DNA of 64,000 nucleotides, from contig JAJZVV010000013.1 of assembly GCA_021845595.1 (NCBI GenBank), forward strand, positions 1-64,000, given 5' to 3'. The translations under genes and the position numbers were made by a program. Source of the stretch: Pseudomonadota bacterium (GTDB taxonomy: Bacteria; Pseudomonadota; Alphaproteobacteria; Acetobacterales; Acetobacteraceae). This document shows positions 44,521 to 53,919 of this stretch, piece after piece. The notes below the pieces were generated by a model that made no database searches, had not been told where the DNA came from, and saw nothing but the letters and a program-made list of their open reading frames with translations. Within the stretch, counting starts at the first letter, position 1. Each line of letters begins with the position of its first letter.

Positions 44521-45467
44521 TCCGCGCCATCGCCATCCAGGGGCTGGAAATGGCGCTCGTGCTGGCGCTGGCGCCGCTGCTCACCGGGTTCGTGCGCAAG
44601 CTGAAAGCGCGGCTGCAGCGCCGCGCCGGCCCGCCGCTGCTGCAGCCCTATCGCGACCTGCGCCGGCTGCTCGGCAAGGAAGTGGTGCTGGCGGACAATG
44701 CGTCGTGGCTGTTCCGCAGCGCGCCCTATCTCATTTTCGCCACCACCTGGGTCGCCGCCGCGCTGGTGCCGACCTTCGGCGCCGGGCTGATGTTCAGCTG
44801 GTCCGGCGATCTCATCGTCATCACCGCGCTGCTCGGCAGCGCCCGGTTCTTCCTCGCGCTCGCCGGGCTCGATGCCGGCACCAGCTTCGGCGGCATCGGC
44901 GCCAGCCGTGAGGTGATGATCGCCTCGCTCGGCGAGCCGGCGCTGATCATGATCGTCTTCACCCTCGCTCTCGTCGCCGGTTCGAGTCAGCTCTCGAACG
45001 TCGCACTGTTCATGCTCTCGGCGAGCGCCGGGCTGCGCGTCTCCCTGGCGCTGGCGCTGTTCGGGCTGGTGATCGTCGCGCTGGCGGAGAACGCACGCAT
45101 CCCGGTCGACAATCCGGCGACGCATCTCGAACTCACCATGGTCCATGAGGCGATGGTGCTGGAATATTCCGGCCGGCATCTGGCGATGATCGAACTCGCC
45201 GCCTTCGTCCAGCTGCTGCTCTATGTCTCGCTCATCGCCTGCGTGTTCGCCCCGTTCCTGCTCGCCCCCGTACACGCCTCCGCCGCGGACTACGCGCTCG
45301 GCATCGCCGCCTATGTCGGCAAGCTCGCCGCCGGCGGCGCGCTGCTCGCCGGGTTCGAGACGGCGACGGCGAAGATGCGGGTGTTCCGCCTGCCCAACCT
45401 GCTCGGCGCGGCGCTGATGCTCGGCCTGCTGGCGACGCTGTTGCTGTTCGTTTCGCGGACGCTGTAG
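44511..45467 (+). CDS. hyfC: HyfC/HycD-like subunit (NuoH homologue)
   Basis: A 318-residue membrane anchor with about eight helices, equivalent to NuoH. It includes FVRKLKARLQRRAGPPLLQPYRDLRRLLGKE, the loop that contacts the peripheral arm in complex I-like enzymes, then LGSARFFLALAGLDAGTSFGGIGASREVMIASLGEPAL and ENARIPVDNPATHLELTMVHEAMVLEYSGRHLAMIE with the conserved glutamates. The ATG overlaps the hyfB end by ten bases. It couples electron transfer in the soluble module to the antiporter subunits. Confidence 0.94.
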   Translation: MALIRAIAIQGLEMALVLALAPLLTGFVRKLKARLQRRAGPPLLQPYRDLRRLLGKEVVLADNASWLFRSAPYLIFATTWVAAALVPTFGAGLMFSWSGDLIVITALLGSARFFLALAGLDAGTSFGGIGASREVMIASLGEPALIMIVFTLALVAGSSQLSNVALFMLSASAGLRVSLALALFGLVIVALAENARIPVDNPATHLELTMVHEAMVLEYSGRHLAMIELAAFVQLLLYVSLIACVFAPFLLAPVHASAADYALGIAAYVGKLAAGGALLAGFETATAKMRVFRLPNLLGAALMLGLLATLLLFVSRTL

Positions 45468-46130
45468 ATGATGCTGCCCCTGCTCGATACCGCGCACATG
45501 CTGGCCGGCGGCCTCGTTCTGGTCAGCTTCATGATGCTCTACCAGGACCGGCTCTCGGCGCTGATCAACCTGCTCGCGCTGCACGCACTCGTTCTCTCCC
45601 TCGCCGTCGCCTGGCAGGCGTGGATCCAGAACGCGCCGGAACTGATCATCACCGCCGCGACCGCGCTCGGGTTCAAGGCGATCGCGATTCCGGTGGCGCT
45701 GCAGCGGATGATCAAGCGGCTCGGCATCCATCGCGAGATCGAGCCCGTCGTCGGCATCAGCGCCACCATGCTCGCCGGCATCGGGCTGGTGGCGCTGGCG
45801 CTGGTGGTGATGCTGCGCACCACCGCCTCCGCCGCGCCGCTGGCGCGCGAGGATATCGCGCTGGCGCTGTCGGTGATCCTGCTCGGCATGCTGATCATGG
45901 TCACGCGCCGCAACGCGGTGAGCCAGGTCGCCGGCTTCATGTCGCTGGAGAACGGCCTCGTTCTCGCCGCCACCGGCGCGCAGGGCATGCCGCTGGTGGT
46001 GGAGATCAGCGTCGCCTTCTCCATCCTCATCGCCTTCATCGTCATCGGCATTTTCCTCTTCCGCATCCGCGAGCGCTTCGACACGGTCGAGGTCCAGGCG
46101 CTCGACCAGTTCCGCGGCGAGCGGCGATGA
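45468..46130 (+). CDS. hyfE: HyfE-like membrane subunit (NuoK-related)
   Basis: A 220-residue protein with about six helices. The C-terminal half (DIALALSVILLGMLIMVTRRNAVSQVAGFMSLENGLVLAATGAQGMPLVVEISVAFSILIAFIVIGIFLFRIRERF) is the HyfE signature and resembles NuoK, with a membrane-embedded glutamate in SLENG and another in VVEIS. It begins directly after hyfC and overlaps hyfF by ATGA. Confidence 0.93.
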   Translation: MMLPLLDTAHMLAGGLVLVSFMMLYQDRLSALINLLALHALVLSLAVAWQAWIQNAPELIITAATALGFKAIAIPVALQRMIKRLGIHREIEPVVGISATMLAGIGLVALALVVMLRTTASAAPLAREDIALALSVILLGMLIMVTRRNAVSQVAGFMSLENGLVLAATGAQGMPLVVEISVAFSILIAFIVIGIFLFRIRERFDTVEVQALDQFRGERR

Positions 46131-47575
46131 CCGCGCTGGCGCCGATCGCGATGCAGTCGCTGCTGGCGACGCCGGCGCTCGCCGCCGCGCTGCTCGCCGT
46201 CCTGCCCGGCTACCGCGCCGCGGCGCGGCTGAACATCGCCGCCAGCCTGCTCTCGCTGCTCGCCGCGCTGCTGCTGCTCGGCGCCCGGCCGGCGCCGAGC
46301 CCGCTGTTTCTCGTCGATGATCTCAACATCGTTTTTCTCGTCCTCAACAGCTTCGTCGGCCTCACCACCAGCGTCTTCAGTGCCTCGTATATCGGCCACG
46401 AGCTGGAGACCGGGCATCTCACCCGCACCCATCTGCGCTTCTACCACGCCATCTACCAGGTGATGATGTTCGGCATGAACCTCGCGCTCATCGCCAACAG
46501 CATCGGGCTGATGTGGGTCGGCGTCGAACTCGCGACCCTGTCCACGGTGGTGATGGTCGGCATCTACCGCACGCACGCGGCGATCGAGGCGGCGTGGAAA
46601 TATTTCATCCTCGGCAGCGTCGGCATCGCGCTGGCGCTGTTCGGCACCATCCTCGTCTATCTCGCCGCGCGCCCGGTGCTCGGGACCGGTGTGCCGGCAA
46701 TGGAATGGACGCTGCTGGTGCGCAAATCCGGCGCGCTGGAGCCGGCGCTGCTCAACGTCGCCTTCGTCTTTCTGCTGCTCGGCTACGGCACCAAGGTCGG
46801 GCTGGTGCCGCTGCACGCCTGGCTGCCGGACGCGCACGCCGAGGGCCCGACGCCGATTTCCGCCGTGCTCTCCGGCCTGCTCCTCAACGTCGCGCTCTAC
46901 GCGCTGCTGCGCTTCAAGATCCTGCTCGCCGGCAACCGGGGCACGGTGGATCCGGGCGTGCTGATGGCCGCCCTCGGCCTGCTCTCGGTGCTGTTCGCCG
47001 CGCTGATGCTCTACCGCCGGCGCGACATCAAGCGCCTGTTCGCCTATTCCTCGATCGAGCACATGGGCATCATCGTCTTCGCCTTCGGCATGGGCGGGCC
47101 GCTGGCGAATTTTGCCGGGCTGCTGCAGATGACGCTGCACAGCCTGACGAAATCGGCGATCTTCTTCTCCGTCGGCCACACCGCGCAGGTGAAGGGCACG
47201 CAGCGCATATCCGAGATCGGCGGGCTGACGGCGAGCCATCCGCTGCTCGGCTGGAGCCTCGTCGCCGGCGTCGCGGCCATCGCCGGGCTGCCGCCGTTCG
47301 GCATTTTCATGAGCGAGTTCCTCATCGTCAGCACGACCTTCGCGCGCGGTCCGTTCCTCGCCGCCGCGCTCGCCCTCGGGCTGCTGGTCGCCTTCGGCGC
47401 GCTGCTGACGCGTCTCGCCTCGGTCGCCTTCGGCGCGCCGCGCGGCCCGGTCGGGCCGGTCAAGGCCTCCTACGTGCCGAGCTTCGCCCATCTCGGCCTG
47501 GTGCTCGGAGCCGGCATCTATCTGCCGCCGCCGCTGGTCGCCTGGTTCCAGCACGTCGCCGTGCTGCTCGGCTGA
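46127..47575 (+). CDS. hyfF: HyfF-like proton-pumping subunit (NuoM/NuoN-type)
   Basis: A 482-residue antiporter-like subunit with about 13-14 helices. Key elements are LMWVGVELATLSTVVMVG (Glu in helix 5), LLGYGTKVGLVPLHAWLPDAHAEGPTPISAVLSGLLLNVALYA (Lys and His), and RRRDIKRLFAYSSIEHMGIIVFAFGM. This second antiporter module, together with hyfB, suggests that two proton pathways are present. It overlaps hyfE by four bases and is followed by a GTG-start hyfG nine bases on. Confidence 0.94.
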   Translation: MTALAPIAMQSLLATPALAAALLAVLPGYRAAARLNIAASLLSLLAALLLLGARPAPSPLFLVDDLNIVFLVLNSFVGLTTSVFSASYIGHELETGHLTRTHLRFYHAIYQVMMFGMNLALIANSIGLMWVGVELATLSTVVMVGIYRTHAAIEAAWKYFILGSVGIALALFGTILVYLAARPVLGTGVPAMEWTLLVRKSGALEPALLNVAFVFLLLGYGTKVGLVPLHAWLPDAHAEGPTPISAVLSGLLLNVALYALLRFKILLAGNRGTVDPGVLMAALGLLSVLFAALMLYRRRDIKRLFAYSSIEHMGIIVFAFGMGGPLANFAGLLQMTLHSLTKSAIFFSVGHTAQVKGTQRISEIGGLTASHPLLGWSLVAGVAAIAGLPPFGIFMSEFLIVSTTFARGPFLAAALALGLLVAFGALLTRLASVAFGAPRGPVGPVKASYVPSFAHLGLVLGAGIYLPPPLVAWFQHVAVLLG

Positions 47576-47584
47576 GGGGGTCCG

Positions 47585-49093
47585 GTGCCGATCTTTCCCG
47601 AACTGCGCACCGCCGTCCGGGTCGAGACCCAGAACCCGTGGCCGCGGTTTCTCGTCGACATCGCCTCATGGCGCCTCGCCGGGGCCGAACTCGCCGCCGG
47701 ACGCTGGACGCTGCTCGGGCTCTGGGGCGAGGCGGACACGGTGCACATGGCGGTGCTGCGCGGCCAGAACGAGGCCATCGGTGTCCTCAGCCTGCCCTGC
47801 GCCGACCGGCGGTTCCCCGCCCTGGGCGCGCGGCACACGCCGGCGATCCGGCTGGAGCGGGCGGCGCAGGACCTGTTCGGGCTCGTCGCCGAGGGTCTGC
47901 CGGATGCGCGGCCATGGCTCGATCACGGCGCCTGGGGCGTGCGCGCCCCGCTCGGCCGCGCCGAGCCGGTGGCGGAAGCCGCCGCACCCTACCCGTTCCT
48001 GCCGGCCGAGGGCGGCGCGCTGCACCAGGTCGCGGTCGGGCCGGTGCACGCCGGCATCATCGAGCCCGGCCATTTCCGCTTCCACGCCGACGGCGAGACG
48101 GTGGTGCGGCTCGAGGAACGGTTCGGCTATACCCACAAGGGCACCGAGGCGCTGATGCGGGGCGCGGACCTCGCCCGCGCGGCGCGCCTGGCCGGGCGCG
48201 TGTCCGGCGACAGCACGGTGGCCTTCACGCTCGCCTTCGCCCGCGCCGCGGAAGCCGCGCTCGGCCTCGCCCCACCGCCGCGCGCGGTGTGGCTGCGTGC
48301 GCTGATGGCCGAACTCGAGCGCCTCGCCAACCATCTCGGCGACGTCGGCGCGATCTGCAACGATGCGTCGTTCGCCATCATGAACGCGCATTGCGCCGTG
48401 CTGCGCGAGCGCGTGCTGCGCGCCGCCGCCGTGGCCTTCGGCCACCGGCTGATGATGGACCGCGTCGCCGTCGGCGGTGTCGCGACCGATCTCGATGCCA
48501 CCGGCGCCGCCGCCATCACCGCCGTCGTCGCCGCGGTGCGCCAGCGCTTCCCGCGCCTGGTCGAGCTCTACGACAATACCGCCTCGCTGCAGGACCGCGT
48601 CGTCGGCACTGGGCGGCTCGATCCCGCTCTCGCCCGGCAGTTCGGCTGCGGCGGCTTCGTCGGCCGCGCCTCGGGGCGGGATTTCGACGCGCGGCGCTGG
48701 CCCGGCTACCCGCCCTATGGCGATCTGCGCTTCGACGTGCCGGTGCGCGCGGAGGGCGACGTCAATGCCCGCGTCTGGATCCGCATCGGCGAGATCGAGG
48801 CCAGTCTCGGGCTGATCGAGCAGCTGCTGGCCGGGCTGCCGGCGGGCGAGCTGCGCGCGCCGGCGGCGTTCGGCGCCGAGGCCGAGGGCGTGGCGCTGGT
48901 GGAAGGGTTCCGCGGCGATATCCTCGCCTGGGTGCGGCTGAACGCGGACGGCACCGTCGCCCGGTGCCACCTGCGCGACCCGTCCTGGTTCCACTGGCCG
49001 GTGCTGGAGGCGGCGGTGGACGGCAACATCGTGGCCGACTTCCCGCTCTGCAACAAATCTTTCAACTGCGCCTATTCCGGTCACGATCTTTAG
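47585..49093 (+). CDS. HyfG/HycE-like large subunit lacking the NiFe ligands
   Basis: A 502-residue large subunit with an N-terminal NuoC-like part (about 1-135) and a NuoD-like part. In true group 4 hydrogenases the first ligand motif reads RVCGICGFAHS; here the aligned stretch is RVSGDSTVAFT (205-215), with both cysteines replaced by serine and the His lost. The C-terminal CxxC is likewise absent: the protein ends FPLCNKSFNCAYSGHDL without the DPCxxC motif or a cleavable tail. It therefore should not bind a NiFe centre. Conserved scaffold blocks such as HKGTEALMRG and LRALMAELERLANHLGDVGAI remain. This identifies an Ehr-type (energy-converting hydrogenase-related) complex. GTG start behind TGAGGGGG. 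Confidence 0.88.
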   Translation: MPIFPELRTAVRVETQNPWPRFLVDIASWRLAGAELAAGRWTLLGLWGEADTVHMAVLRGQNEAIGVLSLPCADRRFPALGARHTPAIRLERAAQDLFGLVAEGLPDARPWLDHGAWGVRAPLGRAEPVAEAAAPYPFLPAEGGALHQVAVGPVHAGIIEPGHFRFHADGETVVRLEERFGYTHKGTEALMRGADLARAARLAGRVSGDSTVAFTLAFARAAEAALGLAPPPRAVWLRALMAELERLANHLGDVGAICNDASFAIMNAHCAVLRERVLRAAAVAFGHRLMMDRVAVGGVATDLDATGAAAITAVVAAVRQRFPRLVELYDNTASLQDRVVGTGRLDPALARQFGCGGFVGRASGRDFDARRWPGYPPYGDLRFDVPVRAEGDVNARVWIRIGEIEASLGLIEQLLAGLPAGELRAPAAFGAEAEGVALVEGFRGDILAWVRLNADGTVARCHLRDPSWFHWPVLEAAVDGNIVADFPLCNKSFNCAYSGHDL

Positions 49094-49102
49094 GAGCGCG
49101 GC

Positions 49103-49624
49103 GTGCGACGAACCCTGCTCGAAGGCCTGCTGCACCGCCCGCTGAGCGAGCCGCCGCCGGCGCTGGACGCGGCCGAGCTGGAGGCGGTGGCGCAGGCCGT
49201 CGGCGTCGCGGCGCGCGCGCGGCTCGGGCGCAGCCTGTCGATCCGCGAAATCGACGCCGGCTCGTGCAACGGCTGCGAGCTGGAGATCGTCGCGCTCAAC
49301 AACGCGTTCTATGATCTCGAACGGTTCGGCCTGCGCTTCGTCGCCTCGCCGCGCCACGCCGACGTGCTGCTGGTCACCGGCCCGGTGACCCACAACATGC
49401 GCGCCGCCCTGCTGCGCACCTGGGAAGCGACGCCGGACCCGAAATGGGTCGTCGCCGTCGGCGCCTGCGCACACGACGGCGGCGAATTCGCCGGCTCCTA
49501 CGCCTGCGAGCGCGGCGTCGGTGCCGTGCTGCCGGTGGACCTGTTCATTCCAGGCTGCCCACCGACGCCGGTCGATCTGCTCAAAGGGCTGCTCGGCCTG
49601 CTCAAGCTCTCCGCGCCACGCTGA
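49103..49624 (+). CDS. HyfI-like small subunit (NuoB homologue)
   Basis: A 173-residue iron-sulfur subunit equivalent to NuoB/HycG. The proximal [4Fe-4S] ligands are retained: SCNGCELE (about 54-61), the Cys in VGACAHDGGEF (near 118) and the Cys in IPGCPPTP (near 152), with GPVTHNM between. Thus electron transfer through the N2-like cluster is probably possible although the partner large subunit lacks a NiFe site. The GTG start has a TAGGAG site. No ferredoxin-like (HyfA/HyfH) or formate dehydrogenase gene is next to it. It converges with ilvD, four bases apart. Confidence 0.9.
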   Translation: MRRTLLEGLLHRPLSEPPPALDAAELEAVAQAVGVAARARLGRSLSIREIDAGSCNGCELEIVALNNAFYDLERFGLRFVASPRHADVLLVTGPVTHNMRAALLRTWEATPDPKWVVAVGACAHDGGEFAGSYACERGVGAVLPVDLFIPGCPPTPVDLLKGLLGLLKLSAPR

Positions 49625-49628
49625 CCTC

Positions 49629-51479
49629 TCAGCGCCGCACCTGCGTCACGTCGCGCACGGCGCCGCGGGCAGCGCTGGTGGTGAGCACGGCGTAGGCCTT
49701 CAGCGCCTGCGAGACGACCCGTTCGCGGCTCGCCGGCTGGTAGGCCGCCGCGCCGCGCGCGCGCATCCGCGCCTCGCGTGCCGCCAGTTCCGCCACGTCC
49801 ACTGCGAGATGCAGCCGGCGGCCGGGAATGTCGATCTCGATCCGGTCGCCGTCCTCGATCAGCGCGATCGGCCCGCCCTCGGCCGCCTCGGGCGAGATGT
49901 GTCCGACCGAGAGCCCGGAGCTGCCGCCGGAGAACCGCCCGTCGGTGATCAGCGCGCAGACCTTCCCGAGTCCCTTGGACTTCAGATAGCTCGTCGGATA
50001 CAGCATCTCCTGCATCCCCGGCCCGCCCTTCGGGCCCTCGTAGCGGATCACCACGACCTCGCCCGGCTTCACCTTGTCGCCGAGGATGCCGGCGACCGCG
50101 TCCTCCTGGCTCTCGAACACGTGCGCCGGACCAGCGAAGACCAGCGACGCGGGATCGACGCCCGCCGTCTTCACGATGGCGCCGTCGCGCGCAATGTTGC
50201 CGGTGAGCACGGCGAGCCCGCCATCCTTGCTGAACGCGTGCGCCACATCGCGGATCACGCCGGCGCTGCGGTCGAGATCGAGCGACTCGTAGCGGTTGGA
50301 CTGGCTGAACGCCTCGATGCTGCGCACCCCACCAGGCGCCGCGCGATAGAACTCGGCGACCGACCCGCTGGCATCGGCGCGCACGTCGTAGCGGTCCAGC
50401 GCCTCGCCGAGCGTGCGCGTGTGGATGGTCGGCACGTCGCGATGGATCAGCCCGGCGCGGTCGAGCTCACCCATGATGCCGAGAATGCCGCCGGCGCGAT
50501 GGACATCCTCGACATGCACGTCCGAGACCGAGGGCGAGACCTTGCACAGATTGGGCACGCGCCGCGACAGCCGGTCGATGTCGGCCATGGTGAAGTTCAC
50601 CTCGCCCTCCTGCGCCGCCGCCAGCAGGTGCAGCACGGTGTTGGTCGAGCCGCCCATGGCGATGTCCAGCGACATCGCGTTCTCGAACGAGGCGAATCCG
50701 GCGATGCCACGCGGCAGAGCGGTGGCGTCGTCCTGCTCGTACCAGCGCCGCGCCAGATCGACGATCAGCCAGCCGGCCTCGACGAACAGCCGGCGCCGGT
50801 CGGCGTGGGTGGCGACGACGGTGCCGTTGCCCGGCAGCGCCAGCCCGAGCGCCTCGGCGAGGCAGTTCATCGAATTGGCGGTGAACATGCCCGAGCAGGA
50901 GCCGCAGGTCGGGCAGGCGGAACGCTCCATCACCGCGGTCTCGGCGTCGCTCTGCGTCGGGTCGGCGGCGACGACCATGGCGGTGATGAGATCGACGGCG
51001 CGCTTGGACGTGCCGTGAATGATCTTGCCGGCCTCCATCGGACCGCCGGAGACGAACACGGTCGGGATGTTCAGCCGCATCGCCGCCATCAGCATGCCGG
51101 GCGTGATCTTGTCGCAGTTGGAAATGCACACGAGCGCGTCGGCGCAGTGCGCGTTCACCATGTATTCGACGGCGTCGGCGATGAGCTCGCGCGAGGGCAG
51201 GCTGTAGAGCATGCCGCCGTGGCCCATGGCGATGCCGTCATCGACGGCGATGGTGTTGAACTCCTTGGCCACGCCGCCGGCCTTGGCGATCTCGCCGGCG
51301 ACCAGCTGGCCGAGATCCTTGAGATGCACGTGGCCCGGCACGAACTGGGTGAAGGAGTTGGCGATGGCGATGATCGGCTTGCCGAAATCCCCCTCGCCCA
51401 TGCCGGTGGCGCGCCACAGCGCGCGGGCACCGGCCATGTTGCGGCCATGGGTCGTGGTGCGGGAACGATACGCGGGCAT
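49629..51479 (-). CDS. ilvD: Dihydroxy-acid dehydratase
   Basis: Dehydrates 2,3-dihydroxy acids to 2-oxo acids in isoleucine, valine and pantothenate synthesis. The 616-residue protein has the iron-sulfur cysteines in [12 protein letters not shown] and [24 protein letters not shown], plus [58 protein letters not shown] and, near the end, [26 protein letters not shown]. Start ATG 51479 gives [26 protein letters not shown], the family N-terminus. It is 29 bp downstream of queH on the same strand. Confidence 0.97.
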   Translation of the reverse strand: MPAYRSRTTTHGRNMAGARALWRATGMGEGDFGKPIIAIANSFTQFVPGHVHLKDLGQLVAGEIAKAGGVAKEFNTIAVDDGIAMGHGGMLYSLPSRELIADAVEYMVNAHCADALVCISNCDKITPGMLMAAMRLNIPTVFVSGGPMEAGKIIHGTSKRAVDLITAMVVAADPTQSDAETAVMERSACPTCGSCSGMFTANSMNCLAEALGLALPGNGTVVATHADRRRLFVEAGWLIVDLARRWYEQDDATALPRGIAGFASFENAMSLDIAMGGSTNTVLHLLAAAQEGEVNFTMADIDRLSRRVPNLCKVSPSVSDVHVEDVHRAGGILGIMGELDRAGLIHRDVPTIHTRTLGEALDRYDVRADASGSVAEFYRAAPGGVRSIEAFSQSNRYESLDLDRSAGVIRDVAHAFSKDGGLAVLTGNIARDGAIVKTAGVDPASLVFAGPAHVFESQEDAVAGILGDKVKPGEVVVIRYEGPKGGPGMQEMLYPTSYLKSKGLGKVCALITDGRFSGGSSGLSVGHISPEAAEGGPIALIEDGDRIEIDIPGRRLHLAVDVAELAAREARMRARGAAAYQPASRERVVSQALKAYAVLTTSAARGAVRDVTQVRR

Positions 51480-51508
51480 GGCGGTCTCCAGAATGCGGAT
51501 CGGAAGGA

Positions 51509-52162
51509 TCAGGCGGTGTCGCGGCCGTAGAACTTGGTGCCGCGGGCGATGCGCTCGCGGCCCTGGGCGAGGCGATGGCGGTTGGAATCGCGCAGCGAGT
51601 AGAGGCAGCCGCAATATTCCTGCTGGTAGAACTGCTCTTCCTTGGCGAGATCCACCATGCGCGCGCTGCCGCCGTCCTTGCGCCAGTTCCAGGTCCAGTA
51701 GCTCAGCGCGTCGTGCCGCGCCGCGGCGCGCTCGCCGGCAGCGTTGATCTGGTTCATGTCCTTCCAGCGCGAGATGCCGAGCGTGCTGGTGAAGACGCTG
51801 AACCCGTGCTCCGCGGCGTACAGCGCGCTGCGCTCGAAGCGCATGTCGAAGCAGGCGGTGCAGCGGGCGCCGCGCTCCGGCTCCCATTCCAGTCCCTTGA
51901 CGCGCTTGAACCAGGCCTCGGTCTCATAGTCCAGATCGACGAAGGGCACGCCGAGCCGGGCGGCGAAGCGGATGTTCTCCTCCTTGCGCAGCTCGTATTC
52001 GGCGCGGGGGTGGATGTTCGGGTTGTAGAACAGGACGGTGAAATCGACGCCCTCGCCCTTCAGCCGCTCCATGATCGGCCCGGCGCAGGGCGCGCAGCAC
52101 GAGTGCACCAGCACCGCGCGGGCGCCGCCGGGAACGGCGAAATTCTCGGATCGCTTGGCCAT
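51509..52162 (-). CDS. queH: Epoxyqueuosine reductase QueH (DUF208)
   Basis: Last step of queuosine synthesis in tRNA: reduces the epoxide. The 217-residue protein has [17 protein letters not shown] (adjacent Cys-Cys plus CxxC), [13 protein letters not shown], the segment [16 protein letters not shown], and [16 protein letters not shown], the full cysteine set of QueH, which is unrelated to the cobalamin-dependent QueG. No other queuosine gene is close. Likely transcribed with ilvD. Confidence 0.94.
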   Translation of the reverse strand: MAKRSENFAVPGGARAVLVHSCCAPCAGPIMERLKGEGVDFTVLFYNPNIHPRAEYELRKEENIRFAARLGVPFVDLDYETEAWFKRVKGLEWEPERGARCTACFDMRFERSALYAAEHGFSVFTSTLGISRWKDMNQINAAGERAAARHDALSYWTWNWRKDGGSARMVDLAKEEQFYQQEYCGCLYSLRDSNRHRLAQGRERIARGTKFYGRDTA

Positions 52163-52209
52163 GCACTATCCTGCCCCCTGGGTCCGCGCGGGTGCACCCA
52201 TCGCCGCGC

Positions 52210-52776
52210 CTACGAGACCAGCCGCTGCAGCAGCGACGGCCCGACGACGAGTGCCGTCGTCACCGCGTTCACCACCACCACCACCGCCGCCGCCGGCAGC
52301 CAGGCGAGCGCCAGGCCGTAGCGCACCAGGAACCCGTGCAGCGCCAGGCCATAGGTTGCGAGCACGGCGAGCAGTGCGTAGGAGGTGGGCCGCGTGGGCG
52401 CGCCCAGGACCACCGCGGCGTGCGCTAGCACCACCAGGAGCGCCGCCGCCGCCGGGATCGCCCATTGGCACCAGTTGAACGCCACCGCGTAGCGCAGCCA
52501 CACCGTCTGCCGGCGCCAGAGCACCGCCAGCGCGTGGGAAAGCACCGGGGGCGCGAGCAGGGCGCAGAGCGTCGCCAGCAGGTCCGCCACCGCCGGCAGC
52601 CCGCCGCCATTGGCCAGCATCAGCCCGAGCCCGACCAGGGGAAAGGCGATCAGCGGTGCCAGGCTGGCGAGGAAGGCGTCCGGGCTGGCCTCGAACCGGG
52701 CGAACCCGCGCCGGTCGAAGCGCGCCAGCGCGACGATGCCGCCGAGCACCCGCAACGCCGCGCCGGGCGCGCTCAC
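52210..52776 (-). CDS. Small integral membrane protein, unknown function
   Basis: A 188-residue membrane protein with about five helices (roughly 35-58, 60-82, 95-118, 125-145, 155-180) and few charged residues. An N-terminal amphipathic stretch (RFDRRGFARFEASPDAFLASLAPLIAFPLVG) recalls DUF-type inner-membrane proteins found after dapE in Acetobacteraceae, but I cannot assign a family with confidence. GTG 52776 overlaps the dapE stop as GTGA, so it is translated as the last gene of the dapD-dapE operon. Confidence 0.75.
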   Translation of the reverse strand: MSAPGAALRVLGGIVALARFDRRGFARFEASPDAFLASLAPLIAFPLVGLGLMLANGGGLPAVADLLATLCALLAPPVLSHALAVLWRRQTVWLRYAVAFNWCQWAIPAAAALLVVLAHAAVVLGAPTRPTSYALLAVLATYGLALHGFLVRYGLALAWLPAAAVVVVVNAVTTALVVGPSLLQRLVS

Positions 52777-53915
52777 CGGCCCGCCTCCGCGGCCAGGAAG
52801 GCCCCGATCACGCCGCGATAGATCCGCGCCAGCGCGCGCAGCTCCGCCACCGGCACGCGCTCGTCCACCTGGTGCATGGAGCTGCCGACGAGGCCGAACT
52901 CCGCCACCGGGCACAGGCCGGCGATGAACCGCGCGTCCGAGGTCCCGCCACCGGTATCGAGCCGCGGCGCGATGCCGGTCTCGGCCTCGATCGCGGCGCA
53001 GAGCCGCGCTACGGCGGGGCCCGGGCTGGTGAGGAAGCTCTCGCCGCTGACGCTCACCGCCAGCTCCGCCCGCGGCGCGAACCGGGCCAGCGCCGCGCGC
53101 AGCCACTCGGTCAGGCTCACGCCCGAATGACGGTCGTTGAACCGGACATTGAGCCGTGCGCTCGCCGCCGCCGGGATGACGTTGCTCGCCGGGTTGCCGA
53201 CATCGACGCTGGTGATCTGCAGCGTCGAGGGCTCGAACCAGTCGCTGCCGGCATCGAGCGGCAGGGCGGTGAGCGCGGCGAGCGCGGCGACGAGCCGGTG
53301 CACCGGGTTGTCGGCGCGCTGGGGATAGGCGGTGTGGCCCTGCGTGCCCACGATGCGGATGCGCGCGTTCAGGCTGCCGCGCCGGCCGATCTTCACCACC
53401 TCGCCGAGCCGGGCCGGGTTGGTCGGCTCGCCGACGAGGCAGAAATCCGGCACCTCGCCCGCCGTGCGCATCCACTCCAGCACGCGCGCGGTGCCGTCCA
53501 CGGCCTCGCCCTCCTCGTCGCCGGTGATCAGCAGGCTCAGCGAACCCAGGGCCGGGCCGTCCGCGAGGTGGGCCTCGGCGGCGGCGACGAAGGCGGCGAT
53601 GGCGCCTTTCATGTCGCAGGCGCCGCGGCCGTAGAGCACATCGTCCTGCACCGTCGCGCCGAACGGGTCGAACCGCCAGGCGCCGTCGCCCGGCGGCACC
53701 ACGTCGGTATGGCCGGCGAAGCACAGATGCGGCCCGCCGCTGCCGACGCGGGCATAGAGGTTTTCGACCGCACCGAAGCCGAGCCGCGTCACCGTGAAGC
53801 CGAGCCGGGCCAGCTCACCGGCCAGCACCTCCTGCGCGCCGCCATCGGCGGGCGTCACCGAGGGGCAGCGGATCAGCGCCTGGGCGAGCGGCAGCGGGTC
53901 GGGCGAATGCGCCAC
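52773..53915 (-). CDS. dapE: Succinyl-diaminopimelate desuccinylase
   Basis: Zinc-dependent hydrolase of the lysine/diaminopimelate succinylase pathway, 380 aa. Metal and catalytic residues: CFAGHTDVVPPG (His and Asp), YGRGACDMKGAIAAF (bridging Asp), LLITGDEEGEAVDGT (catalytic Glu-Glu), VGEPTN (Glu) and, near the C-terminus, EFGLVGSSMHQVDERVPV (His). GTG 53915 is preferred because dapD ends at 53920; the ATG at 53969 would overlap dapD. Works with dapD immediately upstream and with dapA elsewhere in the window. Confidence 0.96.
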   Translation of the reverse strand: MAHSPDPLPLAQALIRCPSVTPADGGAQEVLAGELARLGFTVTRLGFGAVENLYARVGSGGPHLCFAGHTDVVPPGDGAWRFDPFGATVQDDVLYGRGACDMKGAIAAFVAAAEAHLADGPALGSLSLLITGDEEGEAVDGTARVLEWMRTAGEVPDFCLVGEPTNPARLGEVVKIGRRGSLNARIRIVGTQGHTAYPQRADNPVHRLVAALAALTALPLDAGSDWFEPSTLQITSVDVGNPASNVIPAAASARLNVRFNDRHSGVSLTEWLRAALARFAPRAELAVSVSGESFLTSPGPAVARLCAAIEAETGIAPRLDTGGGTSDARFIAGLCPVAEFGLVGSSMHQVDERVPVAELRALARIYRGVIGAFLAAEAGR

Positions 53916-53919
53916 CGGA

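Noticed and set aside
44970-45000. tRNA-like GGTTCGAGTC segment
   Set aside because: It lies within the conserved hyfC coding sequence and no cloverleaf can be formed around it.
47585-49624. A functional NiFe hydrogenase (formate hydrogenlyase-like)
   Set aside because: The ligand cysteines in the large subunit are replaced or missing and there are no maturation, ferredoxin or formate dehydrogenase genes nearby.
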